From Stigmatella ashevillena (GTDB lineage Bacteria > Myxococcota > Myxococcia > Myxococcales > Myxococcaceae): DNA of 64,000 bases. The position numbers and the translations under genes are program-made. The stretch lies in contig NZ_JAQNDM010000001.1 in assembly GCF_028368975.1 (NCBI RefSeq), positions 744,001-808,000 of the forward strand, in the 5' to 3' direction. Each line of letters starts with the position of its first letter. Position 1 is the first letter of the stretch. Shown in pieces: positions 51,201 to 54,782 of this stretch. The notes under the pieces were generated by a model. It was not told the DNA's origin. It made no database searches and saw only the letters and a list, made by a program, of their open reading frames with translations.

Positions 51201-54200
51201 CCCAACATGCCGGGAACGAAGTGACAGGTGGTGATCCCAGCCTCTTGGATCAATGTCGCCAAGTACCTGCTGTCCCGATGCCCCCCCGGCGAGGCGAGCA
51301 CCATCTCCGCCCCCGTCATCAATGGCCAGAAGAACTCCCAGACCGAGACATCGAAGGTGAAAGGCGTCTTCTGCAATACCCGGTCCTTTTGCGAAATGGG
51401 ATAGGTGCTCTGCATCCACAACAAGCGGTTGCAGATGGCACGGTGCGACACCATGCAACCCTTCGGTTTACCGGTAGAGCCAGACGTGTAGATCACGTAG
51501 GCGAGGTTGTCCGGGCCCGTCGCACTCCCGAGGCGCGTGACAGGCTGCCGTGCCCGCTCCGCGGGATCCCCATCCAGCGAGAGCCGGTGTTCCCCAAATG
51601 AGCGCAGGAGGTGATCGAAGCTCCGCTGCGTCAGGAGAACCCTTGGCCGCGCATCTTCGGCCATGAGCTTCAGACGCTCCTCGGGATACCCTGGATCGAA
51701 TGGAAGGTAGGCGCCACCCGCTTTGAGGACCGCGACCAACGCGACGACCATCTCCAACGAGCGCTCGGCCATGACGGCAACGAGCGAATCACGCTGGACA
51801 CCAAGCCCCCGCAGGGCATGCGCCCAGCGGTTCGCCTCCTGATCCAACTCTCGGAATGTCAGGCTTCGCGCACCCTGGCGCACCGCGACCAGATCAGGCG
51901 TCCGATCGACCTGCTCTTCGAGCCACTCGTGCAAGCAACGTTCGAGTGGATAAGACGTCTGGGTGACGTTCCAGGCCCTCGGCGGAAGAGCATCCTCCAA
52001 AGCCGGGCTTGGGCCGCCGGGTGCTCCGAAAACGAGTTGCTCCCAATCCGATTCGGCAGCGAGTCGCGTGAGCAGGCGTTGATACGCCATGAAGGTGCGG
52101 TCGAGGGTCTCGGCGGAAATGGAGCCTGCGATGGCATCCCAGTGGAAGTGAAGCTGGCCGGCGATCTCGAAATGGATGTTGTCGAGCAGGACGTTGGGGG
52201 TGTGCGAGATTCCCAGACCAGTAGAGATGTTCGCAGGGAGCTGGAAGGGGGGCCGCGGTAGGGGCTTGGTGAAGACCACCGGGAAGACACCGCTGTCAGG
52301 TGCGCCTCCACGCATGAGCTTGCGGAGGGCGGAGAGGCCACTCACCGCACTGCACCGCTGATCGGCCTCGAGACGCTCCGTGTTCCGCCGTACCCGTTCC
52401 AAGAACGAGAGCCCGGAGACGGCGTCGTGGACCAGCCAGTTCAAACCGGTGAAATCACCGACGACCCCTCCAATCTCGGGATGCACCGCCAAGCGACGCC
52501 AGTCCACGACAACCACGGTGAAGGACTGATTGGGATGAGGCTGCGCCAACACCTCGCAAAACGCTGTCAGCGCGACAATCTCGGGATCCAACCCCCAGCG
52601 CTCGGCGTGCTCCTTCAAACGCTGCCACTCTGGCACGACCCCACTGCGCCGTTCCCGCTTGGGGACAGCCGTCCGAGCCACCATCTGAGCACCGCGCAAG
52701 GCCGGAGGCAGTCCCCCGGGGGCGGCTGCGAGGCGGCGTTCCCAATGCGCCTGATGCTCGGCCGCCAACGGCGTCGTGCGGAATCGCTGGAGCGCGACGC
52801 AGTAGTCCCGATAGCTGATCCGCGGAACGCGCACGGCCCGAGATGGGTCCGCGTAACGCGCGAACCATTCCTCGAACAACAACGCGATGCTCGGACCGTC
52901 GGCGATGAGCGTATCGATAGCGAAGTGAACGCGCCACTGAGTCTCATCGAGCCGAGACACCCGGATGGCGAAGAGAGGGCTGCCCTCGAGCGGGAGCGCC
53001 GCGTGCGTCATCTCTCGGCGGATGGCATCCAGCCGCGCCCCCTGGTCGGGCCGAGCACGCAGGTCGAGGAACTGGAACCGGTAGGGCTCGACCCGGGGTT
53101 GAATGCGTTGCCTGCCGTTCTGCTGGAGAGTCGCGCGCAGCATCTCGTGTCCGTCGATGAGCGCCTGCCACGCCGCCTCGAGACGCAGAACATCGAGATC
53201 CGTTGCCTCGAACTCCTGATAGATCTGGCAGCTGGTATCGCTGCCTCCACTCGGGCCACGCCCCACCAGGTAGGCCTGCTGAACATCCGTGAGCGGAAAC
53301 TCGGCGTCTCTCCTCGCTGAGTCTGACGACACCGTGAGGAGTGCCGGGGGCTCGATGCTGGCGGCGATCCCCGGGCCCCCAGCCTGACCGTGGAGCGCAG
53401 CCCAGCCAGACACCGTGCTTTGAAATTGGTGAAAGAGCTCGTCGATTGTTCCCGGAGCGAACTCCTCCTCCGCGATATCCCAGTGTACATACAGGCGACC
53501 GTTGCGCTGTGACACCTGACAATCGAGGTGGACCTGTGGGGTCTGCGTCACCATGTAGGTGATGCTTCCCAACCACCCCGTGTCGCCCTCGGCAGCGGCA
53601 AGGCCCAACATGCTGGTGAAGACCACGGGAAAGACAGCATCCGCGGCCAAGCGATTCTTCGTTCTCAGCGCACGCAGGACTCGGACGCTGCTCACCTGGC
53701 CATGGTCGAGATCGTCCCAGAGCTGTCGCTGGTAGGACTGGGCCCTCTCAGCCAATGTCCGGGAGGCGCCTTCGTCCGCCACGAACAGGCCCGTGGAGGT
53801 GAAGGGTCCGACAATCCGTTCCACGTGGGGGTGGAATGGCAATCGATGGGAGTAGGTCAGGATGAGCGCGAAGCGCTTCTGCACACTTCGCCGAGACAGC
53901 GTCTCCGTGAACGCGGTCAGCACCAGCACAGTAGGCGAGACGCCCAGCACATCCGCCTGCTGGAGCAGGTTCGACCAGGAGCGCTCATCTAAAGAGAAGG
54001 TGCGTCGGGCGCGAGTTCGACCACGTGCCGCCGTTGGACGCTTGGACAGTACCGGCCCGCTAGGGGGCGACTCGATCTTCGCAAGCCAGTAATCCAGCCC
54101 TTCCTGATACTGCGGTGTCGCCTCGAAGCGGCGCAGCGCCACGACGTAATCCTGGAACGAGCAGTCCAATGGCGGCAGCGCGTCCTGAGGACGCTCGTAG

Positions 54201-54781
54201 AGAGTGCGCCACTCGGCCAGCAGCGAGTTCAGGCTGGTCGCATCGATGATCCACTCATCCATGCTCAGATGCACGACAACCCAGCCACCCGGTGCATGAG
54301 TGATGCGGATCTCGTACAGCGGCCAGTCGCCCGGCGCATAGAGCTTGTGCGCCAGCTCCCCTCGAATGCTGGACAGATGGTCCGACAGCTCCCGCGCGGT
54401 CACCCCGGTCTTGTCGTACTGCACCCACTCCACTCCCGGTGGCTCGGAGCAAATCCTCTGCTGACCATCGGCCAGGACGACCCCACGCAGCATGGCGTGC
54501 CGAACGAGAAGTGCCTTCCAGGCCTCGCGAAGCCGTGCAACGTCGAGCGCCGGGAGATTGAGCTCCAGGTAGAAGTGACAGCCCACACGTTCCGCCACGG
54601 GCCCGATCATCCGGCCAGCGGAGAATGCCTCCTGGAGATCGGTCAGCGCAAAAGCCTCGGAGGAGGCCGAGGACTTGGCGCTGGACTTCTTCTCCTCGAT
54701 CAGCGCCGCGATGCGTTGGAGCTTCTCCTCCCGGGAAAGCAGGCGGAACTCATCGAGCGCCGGATCATTCCTGAAGGGCAT
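31370..54781 (-). CDS. Hybrid NRPS/trans-AT PKS, gene B: oxazole module plus six PKS segments
   Basis: The 7803-residue megasynthase starts with Cy-Cy-A-PCP-Ox (about 45-1770), then KS0-ACP (1785-2450), KS-KR-ACP (2485-3640), KS0-oMT-ACP (3675-4650), KS-DH-ACP (4686-5620), KS-DH-KR-ACP (5668-7140) and a terminal KS (7174-7608) with a helical tail. The A-domain code reads DVWHFSLVDK, the same as the Ser code of EntF. The ATG at 54779-54781 has AGGGAGAGG before it and follows the gene C stop by one base; an earlier ATG at 54811 lacks this site. No AT domain is present. Together with gene C it forms the oxazole and the following methoxy/diene part. Confidence 0.95.
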   Translation of the reverse strand: MPFRNDPALDEFRLLSREEKLQRIAALIEEKKSSAKSSASSEAFALTDLQEAFSAGRMIGPVAERVGCHFYLELNLPALDVARLREAWKALLVRHAMLRGVVLADGQQRICSEPPGVEWVQYDKTGVTARELSDHLSSIRGELAHKLYAPGDWPLYEIRITHAPGGWVVVHLSMDEWIIDATSLNSLLAEWRTLYERPQDALPPLDCSFQDYVVALRRFEATPQYQEGLDYWLAKIESPPSGPVLSKRPTAARGRTRARRTFSLDERSWSNLLQQADVLGVSPTVLVLTAFTETLSRRSVQKRFALILTYSHRLPFHPHVERIVGPFTSTGLFVADEGASRTLAERAQSYQRQLWDDLDHGQVSSVRVLRALRTKNRLAADAVFPVVFTSMLGLAAAEGDTGWLGSITYMVTQTPQVHLDCQVSQRNGRLYVHWDIAEEEFAPGTIDELFHQFQSTVSGWAALHGQAGGPGIAASIEPPALLTVSSDSARRDAEFPLTDVQQAYLVGRGPSGGSDTSCQIYQEFEATDLDVLRLEAAWQALIDGHEMLRATLQQNGRQRIQPRVEPYRFQFLDLRARPDQGARLDAIRREMTHAALPLEGSPLFAIRVSRLDETQWRVHFAIDTLIADGPSIALLFEEWFARYADPSRAVRVPRISYRDYCVALQRFRTTPLAAEHQAHWERRLAAAPGGLPPALRGAQMVARTAVPKRERRSGVVPEWQRLKEHAERWGLDPEIVALTAFCEVLAQPHPNQSFTVVVVDWRRLAVHPEIGGVVGDFTGLNWLVHDAVSGLSFLERVRRNTERLEADQRCSAVSGLSALRKLMRGGAPDSGVFPVVFTKPLPRPPFQLPANISTGLGISHTPNVLLDNIHFEIAGQLHFHWDAIAGSISAETLDRTFMAYQRLLTRLAAESDWEQLVFGAPGGPSPALEDALPPRAWNVTQTSYPLERCLHEWLEEQVDRTPDLVAVRQGARSLTFRELDQEANRWAHALRGLGVQRDSLVAVMAERSLEMVVALVAVLKAGGAYLPFDPGYPEERLKLMAEDARPRVLLTQRSFDHLLRSFGEHRLSLDGDPAERARQPVTRLGSATGPDNLAYVIYTSGSTGKPKGCMVSHRAICNRLLWMQSTYPISQKDRVLQKTPFTFDVSVWEFFWPLMTGAEMVLASPGGHRDSRYLATLIQEAGITTCHFVPGMLGLFLDEPQAVGCVSLRQVFTSGEALPSAVMERCLRALPAKLHNLYGPTEAAVDVTFWECRSRTDGKVPIGRPIANTQIFILDEAMREVAVGAVGELHIGGVNLARGYLNRPELTGGRFVPDPVSGSPGARLYKTGDLARYLPDGEIEFLGRADFQIKLRGNRIELGEIETTLGAHPDVEDAVVVVRDHTTTDPKLVAYSVPRRGRRVDTDALRTFLRERLPAAMIPNALVELPELPRTRHGKIDRDALPWPVGAPTANRDGVVDSAQVEADIAGFFRDALQCQDVNVTKDVFDLGATSFTIVKLAQWLEQTKSVAVPLELFLKNPTIRGIASHVGSQGSAPKRAAPVADAASDQVSFFSAEERQRFKDRALHLRHDVEGLPSLPLGHLPEAPDAYVQRGCPERFLPGSISFDRFSAFLSLLRQGGAQGHPRYLYPSAGALYAVQVHLYVKPGAIEGMSGGTYYLHPVDGRLYQLSDAVLDRRHHFYYNRPHFDDAGFALFLVAQPEAIAPIYGEASLVLAALEAGYMGQLLMMRQAEFNLGLRPIGAINVDQVRSAFQLNASHIVVHSLLGGRMEYGAASVTRATHSTASNDIAIVGMAGRYPQADTLEQFWGNLSSGHRAIRPMPENRGRTGSVRSAGFLEHIDRFDHLFFGIAPAEARAMDPQERLLLTVMWETLENAGYAPESFNASARKVGVFVGVMWSDYQNVGQAEWQRSGQAKAYSMHSAIANRISHVLNLRGPSVALDTSCSSALTALHLASESIRRGECDAALVGGVNLLAHPYHLSLLSSLGLVTESGRSCAFGADGTGWAAGEGVGAVLIRRLTDAEREGDIIHAVLKGTSIAHLGGGRGFGHPNPTAQAVSIRDALFAAGVAAETIGYVETAATGASMADAAEIAALNEVLGPRRSASGPCLVGSVKPNIGHLEAASGISQLTKVLLQLRHGSIAPTIDSEPQSPLIRPDPNVLAINRTLVDWPRSGEAPRRALINAFGSTGSCAHAVIEAYTGPSRRAPGVGSQVIVLSAATAPQVTESAQRLADHFAALPSEQHAPLVDIAFTLATGRLAMPSRLALVVENVDDLIEKLRGAASGARAQAGVHRGEVADAGTPRPPHLEGFGPDDVARRWVEGKAVDWKRLFPSDARRTPLPTYPFAQSEHWLAGVSETVGPAPEPVSTVVKERPAATDLERQSVRNFLAQVYAEESEIPVVRVEPHVRFERLGLNSYLVGKLNARLVREGLQGLPKTLFYERQTIEELAQYLSEKHGDRIRDRLEMNAVRSEPEPLRQSAPSVAPTGEAVAIVGVAGRYPMAEDLDQLWENLAAGRDCIIEIPAQRWDHRRYFDPRRGQPGKTYCKWGGFIEDVDCFDPLFFGITPRDAEWIDPQERLFLETAWSTVEDAGYTRETLKRSTGDRVGVFVGVMYGEYQLFGAAAGSTPVGLAYGSIANRVSYCLDVSGPSLAVDTLCSSSLTAIHLAVESLRRGECAAAIAGGVNLSLHPSKYLLHAQAQMSASDGRCRSFGAGGDGFSPGEGVGAVLLKPLTQAEADGDHIYAIIRSTAANHGGRTSGYTVPNPQAQAQLIQQALTAGRIDPASVSYIEAHGTGTSLGDPIEAAGLIQALSSNGRDRCAIGSIKSNIGHLESAAGIAALTKVLLQMRHGRIAPSLHSQVINPNIDFSSTPFYVPQELTAWEAGLDGAGRPLPRRAGISSFGAGGANAHLVIEEYQVPASGSGRGGPQLLVLSARTDERLRVHAGRLAAFLMRNGAPRLEDVAHTSRVGREALARRIAVVASTHEEAARALLAFSRGESHRDVILGVPPAGAAELAAPQRPNGLEPEPVRLHRLGASWASGADISWNHFGLGAGARRVSLPTYPFERRRYWLPDRAVSSPVPGPVDGGGQVLLYRPEWKPLQAEASSLGQARPVLVFDTSDAFIRAWKGDPTSPQTLVLPGRIFRRRDEFTYEIDPNSKDDFHQLTWELMRRGLMPRSIVYRWAEPNVLPGDSVDDAFFSVFWLTKALMVAKAEGVDLVYVHSVVDGSRAPRFTAMAAFAKSLRREEPGFRYKTLEVGADLPVESIAALVAGELAFMSSEHLEVRYAEGRRWVKALVPYEVPSAQAVAVNAPARPVYLLTGGTGAIGLLLAEHLVQTEGARVALVGRTPPDAARGMRIEKLRSLGAEVLVLQADVSRPEEVAAAVFEVKRHFSAIHGVIHAAGTLRDSLIRNKTAEDARAVLSAKIAGVLALDEATRHEELTSFVCISSLAGATGNSGQCDYAYANAYLDEFTMWREQQRAGGLRHGVTRSILWPLWAEGGMRVSSSLMEDVTRRTGMMLLPSEQALSLWSRVTRSGPTVSVPLYGDPAKIRSTVEGAEQPPAAVPSTPPSQDALQATRELLTRIFVEDTKIAAEDWDGGAHFSEYGIDSLAVGRITRRLESFFGPLPQTLLLDHPTLRDLSGHLASRQRAPVTIASPASVAVASRPAMASRRDEPGIDDIAIVGFDGRYPGASTPEALWNNLRGGVQSITRVPPNRWDADAYGQIYCASGGFLDGVEDFDYRFFHINPAEAKQLHPEERLLLQCVWSTVERAACGLAPLREERTGVFVGVTSLTYPLRAVEQWVAHRDAPPDVTTYSLANRLSHFFNWVGPSMVVDTACSSSLVALHLACESLRRGECDAVVAAGANLYLHPAKYLRMCQNRLLATRTRGIFAQDGDGFVPGEGIGSVLLMPLRRALDARYTIHGVIKASGVSHSGRTTSFLAPSAQAQMALQQKVLRKSGLSADRIGYVELQAMGSTVADAVEWSALKQLFEARGRERPCVLGSIKPNIGHLEAASGMAQLTKVLLQMRHGEFAPSHFAETLNRDIVLEGAPFQLQRELAPWRRVGEEPRAALLSSLGAGGMQACVVVQEYSDLEARMTSSDVVSSLDRPELFPISARTEEQLREAVTQLRSFVAATDEALASIAFTLQVGREAFQHRLILVAASRAEFLRGLDDFLGRRELRANVFSGMVTRLHESPPVDPAEVQASVERRDLPRLGQLWTLNVPIDWAGLRGGGSQRRVLLPTYPFDKRRCWVPEEEEGTVVSRYYDHFATDTDEVETHLVFAPLRERPPGFSWLRTFVEPGQHRAEYERMVAAQRDMKDLLLSRLAVSDRAGFRVLDIGCGLGTDLIGLAQRHPTLQGHGHTVSPKQAEACHRKIARLGLQDRLEVWCRDSARGDYADTYDAIIGFEVTFHIADKDGLFSRIARHLKPEGRLMLVDVVAATITEIDAAHLGQHTSTQRQFAENLAAHGLEIIEVIDASAPVGRFLDDPGFEENLAHLSAVHPALKETEPEHRGWHRFGVGLRMGLFRYVLLEIRKARLATAALVAHNEAAFAHAAAYPGESAQPGRPALPLEPSPSALPDGSTVEQRLRELVTRILEYRDGDLDGDARFTELGMSSLQQVLLVEEVNRTFGLRLKAHSIYDHSSIRELARHLGAADPRRVEHVPVVRVPREAPQVDSRTQGEDIAVIGLSARFPGARNATVLWENLIKGVDSVGEVPSDRWSLEGFYDPQGGTGRSVSKWAGFIDEIDRFDPLFFNIAPTEAEVMDPQQRIFLEACWHALEDAGHAGARLSGLRCGVYAGVTSSDYSYRVGAPAVSEQLAQAMLGNDHSILAARIAYHLNLKGPTMALNTACSSSLVAVHLACQSLLRGETDMMLAGGVSLYLNPNAFVIMSQAGILSPGGRCRTFSAGADGIAVGEGVGVVVLKKLDKALADGDHIYGVIKGSGTNQDGKTNGITAPSAESQSTLERSVYERFGINPETLTYVEAHGTGTLLGDPIEVSALTSAFAAHTSKRGFCAIGSIKSNIGHTSAAAGVAGLIKVLLALDHGMLPPTLHVTEENPHIDFEGSPFYVNRLPRPWQPGFGPRRAAISAFGFSGTNCHMVVEQPPSRRDSEDIAEVVLPLSAQSNEQLRELVERLRHQLSDAERARSLSDIAYTLQMGRRDMPRRLALVVSKRREGLERLKEILAGGYGIAGVYRSDEAPASQDTSSSLAHALAACWAQGEQVDWMRLHEGQQRRRVSLPTYPFARQRFWVEDTPREHGGAPGPITRRLLGSEFYLTDHVVEGHKVLPGVMSLEFARAACEGTLGAPARIESMVWTRPVRHSGAPLDLEVHLTPGHGSVDFELVDGRTKEVYSQGRLVQGGASREVRQAELMDVRAVKARMTLELEANAVYSMFAARGVVYGPRMRSIARLHGGENEALAELAPLPRSGGLGLDPWWMDGALQTILGLSVGSVGDPSMLRLPFSLGALELLAPLSAVRFAHARPAAGSAVGSIAKFDLSLLDSDGRVIARMRELALRGASPRTSVALPRGDGAARGPTTAKQGTPRDVLEWHLRTVFSRVIKLPPEQIDPAEPFETYGIDSLLVTRLTRELAKDFGSLSMTLLFEWQTLGELANHLAEHHGATVARIVAATRAGEPPANEAPTRIEPERLAVEQRPGVSAMTMEDGIAIIGLSGRYPQAPTLEDFWNNLREGRDCIVPVPKERWDVSRYFNPDRTRLGSIYTRWGGFLEDADKFDPLFFNIPPSDAGLLDPQERLFLETAWATIEDAGYTRARLGRRVGVFVGVMYGEYQFYGVEDLQAGGTVALNSSYASIANRVSYSLNLQGPSLAVDTMCSSALTAIHLACSALRQGECEAAIAGGVNLSVHPNKYLNLSQGQFASSDGRCRSFGEGGDGYVPGEGVGAVLLKPLSRALADGDRVLGVIRGSALNHGGKTNGYTVPNPKAQGELIETVLRQSGIEPRTISFVEAHGTGTSLGDPIELSSLTHAFRRFTEDRQFCAIGSVKSNIGHLESAAGIAALTKVLLQMRHRTLVPTLHVDSLNPHIDFVNSPFRVQRTAAPWLPITLDGGAKSTTHGLRAAISSFGAGGSNAHLIIEDWTPPAREAPASKAREAWLILLSARDEDRLAAVVRRLRDHLVGEGASLRLDDIAHTLYVGREQMDERLALVVASVEDLISALTVWLDGKNGGAVIHRGRRTVGPRGASQEAVRYEGTNLEELARRWVQGAQLPLDELPRDDARIIALPTYPFARESHWFVPTAARPKIQVFEQRSPLLGGTTEPTGAKRSSMSIDRDSVGVRGHEVAGRAIVPAATLLEKVRAAATGAEEISLRNVAFIEPIDVTAGALDVEIHLKPTADEGVLEFEFTSASQGGEATRVHAQGRVVRRRGPASSEAPERIDLDAVRARCTASQPGAEVYARFHGAGLDYGSSFQVIHTLHGGPTDALALLVLPAEYEPQGQSFALHPVLLDGAFQAVVGLSIAPSESRSGPATVPFAVGEVELLGTLPSRCWAHVVRSVRGTSTGLIHEFDIRLLDDSGSVLAKISRLVSRPMAVPESGTHYFRTAWRHAVASSARAEAHQTTLVLDTVEEVRTALRDPERVVLVRPAHGFRRVDRHHYEVNPRSEADFIRLFDALGAEGLKPERIHHLWPLRTTERPWLSQVDEELTVGFHALFFLVRALMRQRDKKGVRLLSVNEENAEGGSPLFTGISAFLRSVALEDSAIRGSVLSLPSARDLGAERMAQLLTSEADGKEPEVRFEGAVRKVKRIEAVGRPGEWNDLPLKNRGRYLITGGLGGLGGIVSTFLARQFKARLLLCGRSPLDAAGAEHLRRLEAVGGEVHYFSADIGETASCRRLAAEARGMLGGLDGIFQVAGVLRDSLLRSKSFADAEQVLHPKIHGTVNLDAAFADEPLDFFVLFSSLAGVMGNAGQSDYAFANGFLDRFAEVRNVLMERGQRSGRTLSINWPLWDGGGMRLAPEERRWLTENLGLTPLSPAAGLMALADALRLPHPQLLVIAGDSTRVRALTGSDRADSSTAVSSTRPLAETSPGPAVIPSEEAEPRQSIERWLSGMLQAELHLGERLLRSEMPFEQYGLDSVRAMRLTRALEAELGELAKTLFYEYPSIRELAGYLLENHREPLERKLRSAATAPTRSSAPAQTTRTLGTAAPLAQVSSWTGDIAIIGVAGRYPQAENLEAFWENLREGRDSITEIPATRWDLRRNFDSDRSRSGKSYGKWGSFLDGVDHFDPLFFSISPKEAEWMDPQERLFLQTAWHAIENAGYTRARIGRGVGVYVGVMNSDYQLHGAENGEAGQGMAVSGSYAAIANRVSFFFDFAGPSIALDTMCSSSLVALHLACEAIRSGDIELALAGGVNVSVHPQKYVNLSSGQFLSTDGRCRSFGAGGDGYVPGEGVGAVLLKPLDKAIRDGDYIHAVIKGSAINHGGRVNGYTVPNPNAQADVIARALTRSGVSAADISYIEAHGTGTSLGDPIEIAGLDKVFRQAGAKSGSCAIGSVKSNIGHLEAAAGIAGLTKLLLQLRHRELVPSLHSGQLNPNIRFEGSPFTVQRTLAPWSVPSVGGTPARRLAGLSAFGAGGVNAHFVIEESPHENRASVASSGLIPVVLSARTEASLVGMLKALQGFLRRPQVSLVDLAFTLARGRDAMEHRLVLVASDLPELSRLIEQALAGRPDPAVFRGRVPVQRESIAREEGRSLDVLARLWTSQVDFDWSTLSSLSGGRIRPLPGYCFDTRRYWLRTPVAEPRNGSGTGPPPDEDFETLALLRGLSQGALSIEEVDARMTAGMKQ
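33340..37790 (-). other. Module 8: KS-DH-KR-ACP
   Basis: KS Cys 37271-37273 (TMCSSA) with EAHGTGT and SNIGHL. The DH has HEVAGRAIVP (His 35876-35878) and LDGAFQ. The KR has TGGLGGLG (near 34400) and SDYAFAN (near 33985). The ACP is YGLDSV (near 33500). It gives a double bond; with module 7 this would be a conjugated diene. Confidence 0.9.
37900..40730 (-). other. Module 7: KS-DH-ACP without a KR
   Basis: The KS is complete (Cys 40220-40222, EAHGTGT, SNIGHT). The DH has HVVEGHKVLP (His 38933-38935) and a second-motif MDGALQ (near 38455). No KR lies before the ACP (YGIDSL, near 38031). Dehydration needs a reduced substrate, so reduction must come from the next module's KR. Confidence 0.88.
40800..43770 (-). 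other. Module 6: KS0-oMT-ACP
   Basis: KS Cys 43271-43273 is present, but HGTGT reads AMGST, so it is non-elongating. The methyltransferase has LDIGCGLGTD (41737-41770), the form seen in O-methylating domains of trans-AT PKS. The ACP Ser sits in LGMSSL, with Ser where Asp is usual. It should O-methylate the hydroxyl from module 5. Confidence 0.88.
43840..47330 (-). other. Module 5: KS-KR-ACP
   Basis: KS with Cys 46820-46822 (TLCSSS), EAHGTGT and SNIGHL is active. The KR has TGGTGAIG (44808-44835) and CDYAYAN (near 44400). The ACP is YGIDSL (near 43968). It extends onto the former Ser carboxyl and reduces it, giving a hydroxyl next to the oxazole. Confidence 0.9.
47390..49430 (-). other. Module 4: KS0-ACP after the oxazole
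   Basis: KS Cys at 48956-48958 (DTSCSSA) and PNIGHL are present, but the HGTGT site reads AATGAS, so the KS is non-elongating. The ACP is LGLNSY (near 47545). It receives the oxazolyl chain from the PCP. Confidence 0.88.
49460..54670 (-). other. NRPS module: Cy-Cy-A(Ser)-PCP-Ox, oxazole formation
   Basis: Both C-type domains carry the cyclisation motif DxxxxDxxS (DEWIIDATS near 54250; DTLIADGPS near 52905). The A domain has YTSGSTGKPKG and the Ser code (FDVSVW; CHFVP; VFTSGE; LHNLYGPTEAAVD). The PCP is LGATSF (near 50315). The ~250-residue domain after it is an FMN nitroreductase-fold oxidase, with a YLYPSAGALYAVQ motif. The result is a Ser-derived oxazoline oxidised to an oxazole. Confidence 0.92.
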
Positions 54782-54782
54782 G

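Noticed and set aside
48374-51601. Two plus-strand open frames of over 500 codons opposite the NRPS/KS region of gene B
   Set aside because: Antisense shadows of the A, Ox and KS domains; no recognisable protein.
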